DNA of 64,000 nt, taken from Microvirga arsenatis (GTDB lineage Bacteria > Pseudomonadota > Alphaproteobacteria > Rhizobiales > Beijerinckiaceae). Shown piece after piece: positions 17,500-27,341 of this stretch (within the stretch, counting starts at the first letter, position 1; every line of letters begins with the position of its first letter). The stretch lies in assembly GCF_009910705.1 (NCBI RefSeq), contig NZ_JAAAXJ010000005.1, positions 1 to 64,000 of the forward strand, read 5' to 3'. Below the pieces are notes generated by a model that was not told where the DNA came from, made no database searches, and worked only from the letters and a program-made list of their open reading frames with translations. The position numbers and the translations under genes were made by a program.

Positions 17500-17528
17500 G
17501 ATGAGGGCGGCAATCCTTGCTGCCCTCA
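17500..17528 (+). promoter_or_regulatory. Hairpin between urtA and urtB
   Basis: The arms GAGGGCGGCAA and TTGCTGCCCTC can pair over eleven positions (one G-T pair) around a three-base TCC loop. No T-run follows, so it is more likely a 3'-end stabiliser or partial terminator for urtA messenger than a full stop. Its presence argues that urtB starts after it, at 17555. Confidence 0.6.
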
Positions 17529-17554
17529 CTCCCTCTCCATTCAAAGTGCATTTC

Positions 17555-19147
17555 ATGGTTTTCTTGCGCAATATTCTGCAGGCTACCGTTCTGCTGCTTG
17601 GCATGGCCTCCGCTGCCTTGGCGGGAGCTTACGAGGAGGCGCTGCCCAAATTCGCCAATGACAGCTATGTGGACACGGATGCCGCAATCGGTGCCATTGC
17701 GGGTAGCGGAAACCCCCTGTCCATCGACGTCGTTGAGTCCCTGCGCGACGGTCGGCTTCTCGTCGGGTCCGGCCAAGTCTTTTTTCGTCGAACTTCCGGA
17801 GAACTCGTCAATGCGGCTACGGGTCAGGCATGGGGCAATCAGACTGGCGAACTGAAGCCGGTTCGCGTCAATAACCGGGTGCGCCGCGCTATCGAGGCTG
17901 CACTCGGCAGCCTTACATTACTCAGCTCCGATGCGGCGAAGCGCCTTGAGGCTGCGCGCGCCGTGTTCCGCTCCCGTGATGAGGCAACACTGCCGACGCT
18001 CGAGAAAGCCATTGCGCAGGAGGGCCAGCCGCATGTTCGGAACGTTCTTGAGAGCGCCCGAGCCGCTATCCTCCTGAGCAAGCAGGATGCCCTGCCGATT
18101 CAGAGGCTCGCCGCCGTTCAAACTCTTCGGAATCGGGGTGATCAGGAAGCTCTCGCTCTCCTGTCCAACCTGCCGTCCCAGGCACCGCCCGAAGTCATCG
18201 CGGCCGCAGGAAATGCAGCCGACGGCATCCGGACCCGCCTCGCGTTCTGGGAAGCAGTTCAGAACGTCTGGTACGGCATCTCCCTTGGGTCCGTCCTGCT
18301 GCTTGCCGCCATCGGCCTTGCCATCACATTCGGCACCATTGGGGTCATCAACATGGCTCATGGCGAGATGGTGATGCTGGGGGCCTACACCACATTCATG
18401 GTACAGGAACTCATCCGCTCCAATTTCCCTGGCCTGTTCGAAGCCTCGCTCCTCATCGCGCTGCCGCTTGCGTTTCTGGTTGCGAGTTCGGTCGGCATTC
18501 TCATTGAGAGAACGGTCATCCGGTTCCTGTATGGGCGTCCCCTGGAAACCCTGCTCGCCACCTGGGGAATCTCCCTCATCTTGCAGCAGGGCGTGCGGAC
18601 GATCTTTGGTCCCACCAATCGTGAGGTTGGGACGCCGGCCTGGATGAGCGGAGCACTGGACATTGGGGCGATGAGCCTGACCTACAATCGTATCGCCATC
18701 GTGGTCTTCGCCTTCTCGGTCTTCGCGATCCTGCTCCTCGTTCTGCGATACACCTCGCTGGGACTTTACGTGCGGGCCGTCACGCAGAACCGGCGCATGG
18801 CGGGCTCCATGGGCATCCGGACCAGCCGCGTCGACGCGCTGGCATTCGGGCTGGGATCAGGTGTGGCCGGCATCGCCGGCGTCGCGCTCTCCCAGATCGA
18901 CAATGTCAGCCCCAACCTGGGGCAGGGCTACATCATCGACAGCTTCATGGTGGTCGTGTTCGGCGGGGTCGGGAACCTGTGGGGCACCCTGGTGGGCGCG
19001 ATGACCCTCGGCATCGCGAACAAGCTGCTCGAGCCCTATGCGGGCGCGGTGCTGGGCAAGATTGCCCTGCTCATCGCCATCATCGTCTTCATTCAAAGGC
19101 GTCCGCGCGGGCTTTTCGCACTCAAGGGCAGAGCGGTCGAAACATGA
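17555..19147 (+). CDS. urtB: Urea ABC transporter, permease UrtB
   Basis: A 530-residue inner-membrane permease of the LivH type. It has a signal-like N-terminus (residues 1-23), an extra soluble domain of about 200 residues rich in helices, which is typical of UrtB but absent from LivH, and eight or more membrane segments in the C-terminal half beginning near residue 235 (YGISLGSVLLLAAIGLAITFGTIG, given in part). It works with UrtC to form the urea channel. I chose ATG 17555 because the earlier ATG at 17501 lies in the hairpin. Its TGA overlaps the urtC ATG (ATGA), so the two are coupled. Confidence 0.95.
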   Translation: MVFLRNILQATVLLLGMASAALAGAYEEALPKFANDSYVDTDAAIGAIAGSGNPLSIDVVESLRDGRLLVGSGQVFFRRTSGELVNAATGQAWGNQTGELKPVRVNNRVRRAIEAALGSLTLLSSDAAKRLEAARAVFRSRDEATLPTLEKAIAQEGQPHVRNVLESARAAILLSKQDALPIQRLAAVQTLRNRGDQEALALLSNLPSQAPPEVIAAAGNAADGIRTRLAFWEAVQNVWYGISLGSVLLLAAIGLAITFGTIGVINMAHGEMVMLGAYTTFMVQELIRSNFPGLFEASLLIALPLAFLVASSVGILIERTVIRFLYGRPLETLLATWGISLILQQGVRTIFGPTNREVGTPAWMSGALDIGAMSLTYNRIAIVVFAFSVFAILLLVLRYTSLGLYVRAVTQNRRMAGSMGIRTSRVDALAFGLGSGVAGIAGVALSQIDNVSPNLGQGYIIDSFMVVVFGGVGNLWGTLVGAMTLGIANKLLEPYAGAVLGKIALLIAIIVFIQRRPRGLFALKGRAVET

Positions 19148-20280
19148 GAACCCACTCCCTCTTTGATCGGCAGACCATTCTCGTTCTGTCGCTCCTGGCT
19201 GCCGCTGCCATCCTGGTGCCGACCATGAACGAGCTGCCCCCGCCCGGATCGGCGCTGCATCTCTCGGATCACCTGGTGCCTCTGCTCGGCAAGTATGTCT
19301 GCTTTGCCCTGTTGGCGCTCTCGGTCGATCTGATCTGGGGCTTCTCCGGCATTCTCTCCCTAGGGCACGGGGCGTTCTTTGCGTTGGGCGGCTATGCCAT
19401 GGGCATGTACCTCATGCGCCAGATCGGGCCCCGTGGTGTCTACGGCGACCCAATTCTGCCCGACTTCATGATATTCCTGAACTGGAAGGAGCTGCCCTGG
19501 TTCTGGCACGGCTTCGACTGGTTTCCTTTCGCGGCGCTGATGGTGCTGCTGGTGCCGGGCGCACTTGCCCTGGTCTTCGGCTGGTTCGCCTTCCGCTCGC
19601 GGGTTACGGGCGTGTATTTCTCTATCATAACCCAGGCTATGACCTTTGCGCTGATGCTGGCTTTTTTCCGGAATGACATGGGGCTCGGTGGTAACAACGG
19701 GTTGACGGACTTCAAGGAAATCCTTGGCTTTCCCGTTCAGAATGGCTCGACGCGAATAGCTCTGTTTGTGCTCTCGGTTCTGGCCCTTGCAAGCGGTTAT
19801 CTGCTGTGTCGGTGGGTCGTGGGATCCACGTTCGGCAAAGTGCTCGTGGCTGTGCGCGATGCAGAGAGCCGCACGCGCTTTCTGGGGTACCGCGTCGAGC
19901 ACTACAAGCTCACCGTTTTCACCCTGTCCGCCCTGCTGGCGGGCGTCGCGGGTGCACTTTACGTGCCCCAGGTCGGTATCATCAACCCGAGTGAGTTCGC
20001 TCCCGCCAACTCTATCGAGGTGGTGATCTGGGTGGCGGTCGGCGGACGCGGGACTCTTGCCGGCGCCATTTTCGGGGCGCTGCTGGTCAATGCGGGCAAG
20101 ACCTGGTTCACGGCGGCGCTGCCGGAGTTCTGGTTGTTCGCTCTGGGCGGCCTCTTTGTCTTCGTCACGCTGTTCATGCCTCGCGGGATCCTCGGGGCCG
20201 CTGGGGATCTGTGGGAGCGTTCCAGCCAGAAGCTGCGAGCGCGCCGCTCGCCCCAGCCTGCCACCCATGCGGCGGAGTGA
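19144..20280 (+). CDS. urtC: Urea ABC transporter, permease UrtC
   Basis: A 378-residue permease of the LivM class with about ten membrane segments. The segment DLIWGFSGILSLGHGAFFALG near residues 60-80 is the conserved LivM/UrtC motif, and RDAESRTRFLGYRVEHYKL lies in the cytoplasmic loop that contacts the ATPases. The ATG 19144 overlaps the urtB stop by four bases and is supported by family length; a longer frame upstream is antisense to structure inside urtB. Urea is moved inward with UrtB and energised by UrtD and UrtE. Confidence 0.95.
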   Translation: MRTHSLFDRQTILVLSLLAAAAILVPTMNELPPPGSALHLSDHLVPLLGKYVCFALLALSVDLIWGFSGILSLGHGAFFALGGYAMGMYLMRQIGPRGVYGDPILPDFMIFLNWKELPWFWHGFDWFPFAALMVLLVPGALALVFGWFAFRSRVTGVYFSIITQAMTFALMLAFFRNDMGLGGNNGLTDFKEILGFPVQNGSTRIALFVLSVLALASGYLLCRWVVGSTFGKVLVAVRDAESRTRFLGYRVEHYKLTVFTLSALLAGVAGALYVPQVGIINPSEFAPANSIEVVIWVAVGGRGTLAGAIFGALLVNAGKTWFTAALPEFWLFALGGLFVFVTLFMPRGILGAAGDLWERSSQKLRARRSPQPATHAAE

Positions 20281-20283
20281 GCC

Positions 20284-21036
20284 ATGACTGTACCGGTTAC
20301 GCCGACCCTGCTTTATCTCGATAACATCACAGTTTCCTTCGACGGCTTCCGTGCGTTGAACGCTCTGTCGCTCGCGATCGACCACGCGGAGATGCGCGCC
20401 ATCATCGGCCCAAACGGGGCCGGCAAGACGACCATGATGGACGTGATCACCGGAAAGACGCAGCCCAACGAGGGCACGGCCCTGTTCGAGGGCACCCACG
20501 ATCTCACCGCTCTCGATGAGACGGCCATCGCCGAACTCGGCATCGGTCGCAAGTTCCAGACCCCGACCATTTTCGAGATGCATACGGTCGAGGACAACCT
20601 GCTTCTCGCTTTGAAGAATAGGCGTGGGCCTCTCGCGACCCTGCTCTCACGCGGCGTCAACCAGGACATGGTGAGGATCGACGCTCTCCTGGAGCGGGTG
20701 CGCCTCACAGCCCAGCGCCATCGCAGAGCAGGCGAGCTGTCCCACGGGCAGAAGCAATGGCTCGAGATCGGGATGCTGTTGGCGCAGGAGCCGAAGCTCC
20801 TGCTCATCGACGAGCCGGCCGCCGGCATGACCGACCAGGAAACCGCCGACACCGCCGACCTTCTCCGTGACATCGCCAGGAGCAAGGCCGTAATCGTGGT
20901 CGAGCACGACATGACCTTCGTGCGCGATCTCGGCGTCAAGGTCACGTGCCTGCATGAGGGGTCCGTGCTGGCCGAGGGGTCGCTTGATGCGGTGAGCGCA
21001 AACGAGCGCGTGGTGGAAGTGTATTTGGGTCGATGA
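20284..21036 (+). CDS. urtD: Urea ABC transporter, ATP-binding protein UrtD
   Basis: A 250-residue ATPase of the LivG type. Walker A is IIGPNGAGKTT (about residue 40-50), the Q-loop follows at RKFQTPTIFE, the signature is LSHGQKQWLEIG in place of LSGGQ, which is normal for UrtD, and Walker B is LLLIDEPAAGM. It lies three bases after urtC. The stop overlaps the urtE start. It pairs with UrtE in the cytoplasm to drive urea import. Confidence 0.96.
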   Translation: MTVPVTPTLLYLDNITVSFDGFRALNALSLAIDHAEMRAIIGPNGAGKTTMMDVITGKTQPNEGTALFEGTHDLTALDETAIAELGIGRKFQTPTIFEMHTVEDNLLLALKNRRGPLATLLSRGVNQDMVRIDALLERVRLTAQRHRRAGELSHGQKQWLEIGMLLAQEPKLLLIDEPAAGMTDQETADTADLLRDIARSKAVIVVEHDMTFVRDLGVKVTCLHEGSVLAEGSLDAVSANERVVEVYLGR

Positions 21037-21734
21037 CAATGCTCGCAGTCGAAAACCTGTCTCTCCATTACGGCGCCGCCCAAGCCCTGCGCGGCATTTC
21101 TGTCACGGCTGCCGTAGGGGAGGTTACATGTGTGCTCGGGCGAAACGGCGTGGGCAAGACGTCACTGCTCCGCGCCATAGCGGGCCATAGGCCGATCTCC
21201 GGCGGCAGTATTCATTTCGAGGGGCACAACATCGCGCGCCTGAAACCTTTCGAGCGCGCGGCCCGCGGCATCGCCTATGTGCCTCAAGGGCGGGAGATCT
21301 TTCCGCTCCTGACCGTGAAGGAGAACCTCGAAACGGGCTTTGCCCCCTTGAAGCGCGGCTCTCGGCAGATCCCGGAGGAGGTGTTCGAGCTCTTCCCCGT
21401 GCTCAAGTCCATGCTGGGGCGGCGGGGCGGCGATCTGTCAGGTGGGCAGCAGCAGCAGCTTGCCATCGGCCGGGCGCTGGTGATGCGCCCGCGCCTCCTT
21501 GTGCTCGACGAGCCGACGGAAGGCATCCAGCCTTCGATCATCAAGGATATCGGTCGCGCCATCTCTTACCTCCGTGGACGCAAGGACATGGCGATCCTGC
21601 TCGTCGAGCAGTATTTCGACTTTGCCCGTGATCTGGCGGACCGCTTCGTGGTCATTGAGCGTGGCGAGATCGTTCAGCATGGCGACCGTGCAGCGCTAGA
21701 GGGGAACGATGTTCGTCAGCGACTTGCCATTTGA
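21033..21734 (+). CDS. urtE: Urea ABC transporter, ATP-binding protein UrtE
   Basis: A 233-residue ATPase of the LivF type with Walker A CVLGRNGVGKTS (about residues 33-45), Q-loop YVPQGREIFP, signature LSGGQQQQLAIGRAL and Walker B LLVLDEPTEGIQPS. The PQGREIFP and EGIQPSII segments are characteristic of UrtE. The ATG at 21033 overlaps the urtD stop; a second ATG two codons later is possible. The 3' end overlaps the ureD start by 26 bases, showing that the transport and urease genes are physically fused into one unit. Confidence 0.96.
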   Translation: MTMLAVENLSLHYGAAQALRGISVTAAVGEVTCVLGRNGVGKTSLLRAIAGHRPISGGSIHFEGHNIARLKPFERAARGIAYVPQGREIFPLLTVKENLETGFAPLKRGSRQIPEEVFELFPVLKSMLGRRGGDLSGGQQQQLAIGRALVMRPRLLVLDEPTEGIQPSIIKDIGRAISYLRGRKDMAILLVEQYFDFARDLADRFVVIERGEIVQHGDRAALEGNDVRQRLAI

Positions 21735-22551
21735 TGGCGCTCCCGCGCAGCGCCAGCGGGCTGTCGGTCGTGTATCGTTCGCGGCAACCGCCTTCAACGG
21801 GCGGACCCGGCCGATGCGCATCGAGGAAAGCGGTTCCATGCGCATCCGTCTCCCGAAGGGAGAGGGTGCGGGGCTCGACGCCGTTCTCGTCAACACGGCG
21901 GGCGGTATAGCCTGCGGGGACCGTTTCTCCGTAGAGGTTGAGGCGCAGGCGGATGCCTTCGTGACGGTGGCGACGCCTGCCGCGGAAAAGGTCTATCGCT
22001 CCGACGGACCGGTCTCCAATCTGACGGTGAAGCTCACCGCAGGAGCGAGGGGGCGGCTCGATTGGCTCCCGCAGGAGACGATCCTGTTCGATGAGGCGAG
22101 ACTCGATCGGCAGCTCGAGGCAACCATCGCCGAAGATGCGCGCCTCACCTTGCTGGAGGCCGTCGTCTTCGGACGTGAGGCCAGAGCGGAGCATATTGCG
22201 AATGGACTCTTCATCGACCGTTGGCGCGTCCGCAGAGGATCACGCCTCGTTTACGCCGATACATTGCGGCTCGGTGGGCCCATTGCAGACCTGCTGCGAA
22301 GGCCGAGCGTGGGCAACGATGCCCGCGCCTTCGCGACCTTGATTCACGTGGCGCCGGATGCGGAGGCTCGTCTGGAGCGGGTGCGCGAACAGCTATCCCC
22401 CGGGCAGGGGTGCGATGCCGCGGCGAGCGCCTGGAACGGCCTTCTCGCCGTGCGCTTCTGCGCTGTCACCATCGGGGCGCTACGGACCGCCATCTGCCCA
22501 TTCCTCCTCACCTTTCGTGGCGAGCCCCTGCCTCGTGTCTGGCTCAGCTAG
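21709..22551 (+). CDS. ureD: Urease accessory protein UreD
   Basis: A 280-residue UreD (UreH) protein of normal length. The motifs GRTRPMRIEESGSMRIRLP (about residues 29-48), LVNTAGGIACGDRF, ATPAAEKVYRS and WLPQETILFDEARL are typical for this scaffold. UreD forms a complex with UreF and UreG on apo-urease and provides a tunnel for nickel into the active site. It begins inside the end of urtE and has no room for its own promoter, so it depends on the urt promoter. Confidence 0.96.
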   Translation: MFVSDLPFDGAPAQRQRAVGRVSFAATAFNGRTRPMRIEESGSMRIRLPKGEGAGLDAVLVNTAGGIACGDRFSVEVEAQADAFVTVATPAAEKVYRSDGPVSNLTVKLTAGARGRLDWLPQETILFDEARLDRQLEATIAEDARLTLLEAVVFGREARAEHIANGLFIDRWRVRRGSRLVYADTLRLGGPIADLLRRPSVGNDARAFATLIHVAPDAEARLERVREQLSPGQGCDAAASAWNGLLAVRFCAVTIGALRTAICPFLLTFRGEPLPRVWLS

Positions 22552-22561
22552 GATTTTTTGA

Positions 22562-23182
22562 ATGCAGCTCACACCTCGTGAAAAAGACAAGCTCCTGATC
22601 GCCATGGCGGCCATGGTGGCACGCCGCCGCCTGGAACGCGGCGTTAAGCTCAATCACCCGGAGGCGATTGCTCTTATCACCGACACGGTGGTGGAGGGTG
22701 CGCGCGATGGGCGCTCAGTCGCCGAGTTGATGGAGGCAGGCGCGCATGTCGTCACTGCCGATCAGGTGATGGAGGGGGTGGCCGAGATGATTCACGACGT
22801 ACAGGTCGAGGCCACTTTCCCGGACGGCACCAAGCTCGTCACGGTGCACCATCCGATCCGGGGCGCAGCCTCCACGGATGTGCCCGGTGAGGTCATGACC
22901 CAGGATGGCGAGATCGTGTTCAATGAGGGCGTGGAGCGAACCGTGCTGACGGTGGCAAACACGGGCGACCGCCCCATCCAGGTGGGGAGCCACTACCATT
23001 TCTTCGAGACTAATCCGGCCTTGTCCTTCGAGCGGGGGAAGGCACGCGGCATGCGTCTCGATATTGCGCCCGGCACGGCGGTGCGGTTCGAGCCAGGCTC
23101 CACACGCGAGGTCACGCTGGTGCCGCTCTCCGGCAAGCGCGAGGTGTATGGTTTCCGCCAGGGCGTGATGGGGGCACTGTGA
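22562..23182 (+). CDS. ureA: Urease gamma/beta subunit fusion (UreAB)
   Basis: A 206-residue fusion. Residues 1-100 are the gamma subunit ([20 protein letters not shown] and the NHPEAIALI motif). Residues about 105-206 are the beta subunit ([33 protein letters not shown], and the ending [10 protein letters not shown]). Fusion of the two small subunits is known in some bacteria and differs from the separate ureA and ureB genes common in others. It assembles with UreC into the (alpha beta gamma) trimer of trimers in the cytoplasm. Its TGA overlaps the ureC start (TGATG). Confidence 0.97.
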   Translation: MQLTPREKDKLLIAMAAMVARRRLERGVKLNHPEAIALITDTVVEGARDGRSVAELMEAGAHVVTADQVMEGVAEMIHDVQVEATFPDGTKLVTVHHPIRGAASTDVPGEVMTQDGEIVFNEGVERTVLTVANTGDRPIQVGSHYHFFETNPALSFERGKARGMRLDIAPGTAVRFEPGSTREVTLVPLSGKREVYGFRQGVMGAL

Positions 23183-24909
23183 TGACGATTGGAAGAAAGC
23201 CTGCCTCGCTCCCGCGCGCAGCCTATGCCGACATGTTCGGCCCCACCAAAGGCGACAGGATCAGACTCGCCGATACCTCGCTTGTCATCGAGGTCGAGAA
23301 GGATTTCACGACCTATGGCGAGGAAGTGAAGTTCGGGGGTGGCAAGGTGATTCGTGACGGAATGGGGCAGGGGCAGGCGACCCGGGCTCAGGGCGCGGTC
23401 GACACCGTCATCACCAATGCGGTTATTCTCGATCACTGGGGCATTGTGAAGGGTGACATCGGCATTAAGGACGGACGGATCACCGGGATCGGCAAAGCCG
23501 GCAATCCGGATGTGCAGCCCAATGTCGACATCATCATCGGCCCGGGCACGGAGATCGTAGCCGGTGAGGGAAAGATCGTCACGGCGGGTGGCTTCGATTC
23601 CCATATCCACTTCATCTGCCCGCAGCAGATCGAAGAAGCGCTGATGTCGGGTATCACCACGATGCTCGGCGGCGGCACGGGACCGGCCACTGGCACCTTT
23701 GCGACCACCTGCACGCCGGGGCCTTGGCATATCGCTCGCATGATAGAGGCGGCGGACGCCTTTCCCATGAACCTTGCCTTTACCGGAAAAGGCAATGCCT
23801 CACAGCCCGGTGCATTGGAGGAGATGATCGAGGCAGGCGCCTGCGCCCTCAAACTCCATGAAGACTGGGGCACCACCCCCGCGGCCATCGATTGCTGCCT
23901 GTCGGTGGCCGATGCCTATGACGTGCAGGTGATGATCCACACCGATACGCTCAACGAGTCCGGCTTCGTCGAGGATACGATTGCCGCCTTCAAGGGTCGG
24001 ACCATCCATGCCTTCCACACGGAAGGGGCGGGCGGCGGTCACGCGCCGGACATCATCAAGGTGGCCGGGCTTCCCAACGTGCTGCCATCCTCCACGAATC
24101 CCACACGGCCGTATACGGTCAACACCATCGACGAGCATCTCGACATGCTCATGGTCTGCCACCATCTCGATCCATCGATCCCTGAGGACCTCGCCTTCGC
24201 GGAGAGCCGCATCCGCAAAGAGACCATCGCTGCCGAGGACATCCTCCACGACATCGGCGCACTCTCGATGATGTCGTCCGACAGCCAAGCCATGGGCCGC
24301 GTCGGCGAAGTCATCATCCGTACGTGGCAGACCGCGCACAAGATGAAGGTGCAGCGCGGTCCGCTGCCTGGCGAGACCGGCGATAACGACAATCTGCGCG
24401 CCCGGCGCTATGTGGCGAAGTACACGATCAATCCCGCGATTGCTCACGGTGTGTCGCGGCATATCGGTTCCGTCGAGGCTGGAAAGCTCGCAGACCTCGT
24501 GGTCTGGACGCCGGCCTTCTTCGGCGTGAAGCCCGATCTGGTTGTCAAGGGCGGGGCCATCGCGGCGGCGCTCATGGGTGACCCGAACGCCTCGATCCCG
24601 ACTCCGCAGCCGGTGCATTACCGTCCGATGTTCGGAGCCTATGGTCGGGCGTTGGCGACGACATCGCTCACCTTCGTGTCCAAGGCGGCCGTCGAGAATG
24701 GGCTTGCGGGCAGACTCGGAGTCAAAAAGCAGCTTGTTGCCGTCGAGAACGTTCGCGGCGGCATCGGCAAGAAGGACATGGTGCTGAACGGTGCCACGCC
24801 TTTCATCGAGGTCGACCCGGAGACCTATGATGTCCGCGCCGATGGCGAGCTTCTGGTCTGCGAGCCGGCCACAATCCTCCCCATGGCACAACGATACTTC
24901 CTGTTCTGA
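23182..24909 (+). CDS. ureC: Urease alpha subunit, catalytic
   Basis: A 575-residue nickel enzyme that hydrolyses urea to ammonia and carbamate. The first metal His pair is in GFDSHIHF, the bridging Lys (carbamylated in the family) lies in ALKLHEDWG near residue 225, metal His residues follow in [13 protein letters not shown] and [12 protein letters not shown], and the active-site flap carries MVCHHLD with its catalytic His. All are present, so activity is expected. I chose the ATG 23182 that overlaps the upstream stop; a GTG one codon earlier is also possible. The gene is followed two bases later by ureE. Confidence 0.98.
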   Translation: MTIGRKPASLPRAAYADMFGPTKGDRIRLADTSLVIEVEKDFTTYGEEVKFGGGKVIRDGMGQGQATRAQGAVDTVITNAVILDHWGIVKGDIGIKDGRITGIGKAGNPDVQPNVDIIIGPGTEIVAGEGKIVTAGGFDSHIHFICPQQIEEALMSGITTMLGGGTGPATGTFATTCTPGPWHIARMIEAADAFPMNLAFTGKGNASQPGALEEMIEAGACALKLHEDWGTTPAAIDCCLSVADAYDVQVMIHTDTLNESGFVEDTIAAFKGRTIHAFHTEGAGGGHAPDIIKVAGLPNVLPSSTNPTRPYTVNTIDEHLDMLMVCHHLDPSIPEDLAFAESRIRKETIAAEDILHDIGALSMMSSDSQAMGRVGEVIIRTWQTAHKMKVQRGPLPGETGDNDNLRARRYVAKYTINPAIAHGVSRHIGSVEAGKLADLVVWTPAFFGVKPDLVVKGGAIAAALMGDPNASIPTPQPVHYRPMFGAYGRALATTSLTFVSKAAVENGLAGRLGVKKQLVAVENVRGGIGKKDMVLNGATPFIEVDPETYDVRADGELLVCEPATILPMAQRYFLF

Positions 24910-24911
24910 TC

Positions 24912-25394
24912 ATGATCCGCGCCACATCCATCATCCGCCGCGACGCCGTCGATTCTGACCGCATCGTCGACATCATCACCCTCGACCACGGCGACCGACA
25001 CAGACGTCGCATCCTGCTGAATGCCGATGGCGGCACGGCCTTCCTGCTCGACCTCGACAGGGCCGACGTGCTGGAGGACGGTGACGCCATTCGCCTCGAC
25101 AGCGGCTGGCTCGTGGAGGTGAAGGCAGCTGCCGAGAGGCTCATCGAGGTCTCGACCGAGAATCCGCTCGATCTCCTCAACCTTGCTTGGCACATCGGCA
25201 ACCGGCACGTGCCGGCGGAAATCAGCAGGGAGGCGATCTACATCGCCTACGATCATGTGCTGCTCGAGATGCTGCATGGGCTCGGCGCCAGGACGGAAAT
25301 CGTCGAGCGCCCGTTCCGTCCGGTGCGGGGCGCTTACCATCAGCACGAGCACGGCGGGCATTCCGGGCATCATCACGGACACGGCCATGGATGA
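24912..25394 (+). CDS. ureE: Urease accessory protein UreE, nickel chaperone
   Basis: A 160-residue metallochaperone. The N-terminal domain includes ITLDHGDRHRRRILL, and the C-terminal ferredoxin-like domain includes LAWHIGNRHVPAEI with the conserved metal-binding His region. The last 20 residues are almost all His and Gly (HQHEHGGHSGHHHGHG), a nickel-storage tail also seen in Klebsiella UreE. It hands Ni to UreG. Its stop overlaps the ureF start by eight bases. Confidence 0.95.
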   Translation: MIRATSIIRRDAVDSDRIVDIITLDHGDRHRRRILLNADGGTAFLLDLDRADVLEDGDAIRLDSGWLVEVKAAAERLIEVSTENPLDLLNLAWHIGNRHVPAEISREAIYIAYDHVLLEMLHGLGARTEIVERPFRPVRGAYHQHEHGGHSGHHHGHGHG

Positions 25395-26085
25395 TGCGCT
25401 CCTGCTCCAGACCATGGAGAAAGGCCAAAGCATCCTGCCGCTGTTCGCCTGGTTGTCCCCCTCCTATCCGGTCGGCTGCTATGCCTATTCCCACACGCTG
25501 GAGTGGGCGGTCGAAGCAGGGGACGTGGCGGACGAGGAGGCGCTGGTTGCATGGTTGATGGATCAGATGACGCTTGGCTTCGGCCGCAACGACGCGATAC
25601 TGCTGAGCCACGCCTATCGGGCCGTGGAGGCAGGCCATGAAGCCGCTCTCGTGAATGTCAACGAATTGGCCCTGGCTCTCTCCCCCTCTGCCGAGTTGTA
25701 CCTCGAGACGAGCCAGCAGGGGCGCAGCTTCCTCGACGCGACACTGGTCGCTTGGCCCGCTCCGGGATTGCTCGACTTGGACGGCGAGGTGGCATTCCCC
25801 ATTGCCATTGGAATGGCTGCTGCGTCGCATCGCATTCCCCTGCCGCTCACCCTGAACGCATACCTCTTTGGGCTCGTGCAAACGCTCGTCTCGGCAGCGA
25901 TCCGGCTCGCGCCGATCGGGCAGACGGCCGGCATCCGGGTTTGCAGCACCTTAGCACCGACGGTGCAGGAGGTCGCCGGGCAGGCTATCGGCTTCTCTCT
26001 CGATGATATCGGCGGCGCGACGTTCCGGGCCGATCTCGGCTCCTTCCATCACGAAACCCAGTATACGAGGCTTTTCCGCTCATGA
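25387..26085 (+). CDS. ureF: Urease accessory protein UreF
   Basis: A 232-residue helical protein. The N-terminal motif [24 protein letters not shown] (in part) at residues 20-40 and the C-terminal [12 protein letters not shown] are typical. UreF bridges UreD and UreG in the nickel-delivery complex and checks GTPase fidelity. The ATG at 25387 overlaps the end of ureE; an earlier in-frame start inside ureE would add 68 unrelated residues and is rejected. The stop overlaps ureG. Confidence 0.95.
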   Translation: MDDALLLQTMEKGQSILPLFAWLSPSYPVGCYAYSHTLEWAVEAGDVADEEALVAWLMDQMTLGFGRNDAILLSHAYRAVEAGHEAALVNVNELALALSPSAELYLETSQQGRSFLDATLVAWPAPGLLDLDGEVAFPIAIGMAAASHRIPLPLTLNAYLFGLVQTLVSAAIRLAPIGQTAGIRVCSTLAPTVQEVAGQAIGFSLDDIGGATFRADLGSFHHETQYTRLFRS

Positions 26086-26705
26086 AATCCCAGACAGGAC
26101 CCCTTCGCGTCGGTATCGGCGGGCCGGTCGGCTCGGGCAAAACCGCCCTCATGGAGGCGCTCTGCAAGATCTTCCGCGAGCGCTACGACATCTGCGCCAT
26201 CACCAACGACATCTATACCAAGGAGGATGCCCGTCTCCTGACAGTCGCGGGTGCTCTTCCGGTGGAGCGCATCATGGGCGTGGAGACTGGTGGTTGCCCA
26301 CACACAGCCATTCGGGAGGACGCTTCGATCAATCTCGCGGCCATCGCGACCATGCGCAAACGCTTTCCAGTGCTCGACATTGTGCTGGTGGAGTCCGGCG
26401 GCGACAACCTGGCTGCAACCTTCTCGCCCGAACTCGCGGATCTAACGATCTACGTCATCGACGTGGCAGGAGGCGAGAAGATCCCCCGCAAGGGCGGTCC
26501 AGGCATCACCCGGTCGGACCTTCTGGTGGTGAACAAAATTGACCTTGCGCCCTACGTGGGCGCGGATCTCGCTATCATGGAGGAGGACACGAAGCGCATG
26601 CGTGGCCAGCGCCCCTATGTCTTCAGCAACATCCGTGGAGGTGTCGGCGTCGATGCCATCGCGCAATTCATCGAACGAGCCGGCGGCCTCTCCGCGGCCG
26701 CCTGA
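26082..26705 (+). CDS. ureG: Urease accessory GTPase UreG
   Basis: A 207-residue SIMIBI-class GTPase. The P-loop [13 protein letters not shown] lies at residues 10-22, followed by [12 protein letters not shown], the CPH-type metal motif [12 protein letters not shown] (Cys and His binding Ni), [12 protein letters not shown] and the G4-like VVNKIDL. GTP hydrolysis drives nickel insertion into urease with UreD and UreF. It overlaps ureF by four bases and is followed by the nickel permease gene after twelve bases. Confidence 0.97.
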   Translation: MKSQTGPLRVGIGGPVGSGKTALMEALCKIFRERYDICAITNDIYTKEDARLLTVAGALPVERIMGVETGGCPHTAIREDASINLAAIATMRKRFPVLDIVLVESGGDNLAATFSPELADLTIYVIDVAGGEKIPRKGGPGITRSDLLVVNKIDLAPYVGADLAIMEEDTKRMRGQRPYVFSNIRGGVGVDAIAQFIERAGGLSAAA

Positions 26706-26717
26706 CAGGAGCATCCC

Positions 26718-27290
26718 ATGAGATTGAAGCATTCCTTTCTTGTCGCTTCCATGATAGTAACGGCCATGCCGGCCCTTGCGCATACGGGCATCCACCCCGC
26801 TTCAGGTTTGGGCGACGGTTTTGCGCACCCCTTTGGTGGTCTTGACCACACCCTGGCCATGGTAGCTGTCGGTCTTTTCGCCGCCGTGCTCGGTGGGCAG
26901 GCTCTCTGGGCCGTTCCGACGACCTTCGCCTCCGTGATGCTCGTAGGCGGCATCATGGGCTTCATGGGCATTCATATTCCTGCTGTGGAGGCGGGCATTG
27001 CCCTGTCCGTGGTCATCTTCGGCGCAGTTCTGGCTGCCAAGATCCGCTGCCGCATCTCCGTAGCCATGATGCTGACCGGAATGTTTGCTGTCTTCCACGG
27101 CTACGCCCATGGGGCCGAGATGCCGATGGAAGCCGCAGCAGCCCCTTATTGTCTCGGTTTTTTCTCGGCGACCATTCTACTGCATGGGGCGGGTCTCGCA
27201 ATAGGCATCGCCCTTAGCCACCGTCAGACGATCTACCGCTGGGCAGGTGCGGGGATCAGCATTGCAGGCGTTGTTCTGTCGCTGAGTTGA
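26718..27290 (+). CDS. hupE: HupE/UreJ-family metal permease
   Basis: A 190-residue membrane protein. After a cleavable signal-like N-terminus (ends ALAH), it has about six membrane segments, with the family motifs HPASGLGDGFAHPFGGLDH near residues 25-45 and HGYAHGAEMP in the middle. HupE and UreJ proteins mediate nickel or cobalt entry. Its place directly behind ureG and the presence of a nickel enzyme make nickel supply to urease the most likely role. A good ribosome binding site (CAGGAG) precedes the ATG. Confidence 0.9.
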   Translation: MRLKHSFLVASMIVTAMPALAHTGIHPASGLGDGFAHPFGGLDHTLAMVAVGLFAAVLGGQALWAVPTTFASVMLVGGIMGFMGIHIPAVEAGIALSVVIFGAVLAAKIRCRISVAMMLTGMFAVFHGYAHGAEMPMEAAAAPYCLGFFSATILLHGAGLAIGIALSHRQTIYRWAGAGISIAGVVLSLS

Positions 27291-27341
27291 GGTTGGAGAT
27301 CGGCAGCAGCGGGCATATCAAACCTATTACTATCAATCAGC

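Noticed and set aside
19360..20583. 407-codon minus-strand frame opposite urtC and urtD
   Set aside because: It crosses a real gene junction and reads as polar low-complexity sequence; shadow of urtC/urtD.
23800..24891. 363-codon minus-strand frame opposite ureC
   Set aside because: UreC on the plus strand is complete with all metal ligands; the minus product is His/Asp/Arg-rich without family motifs.
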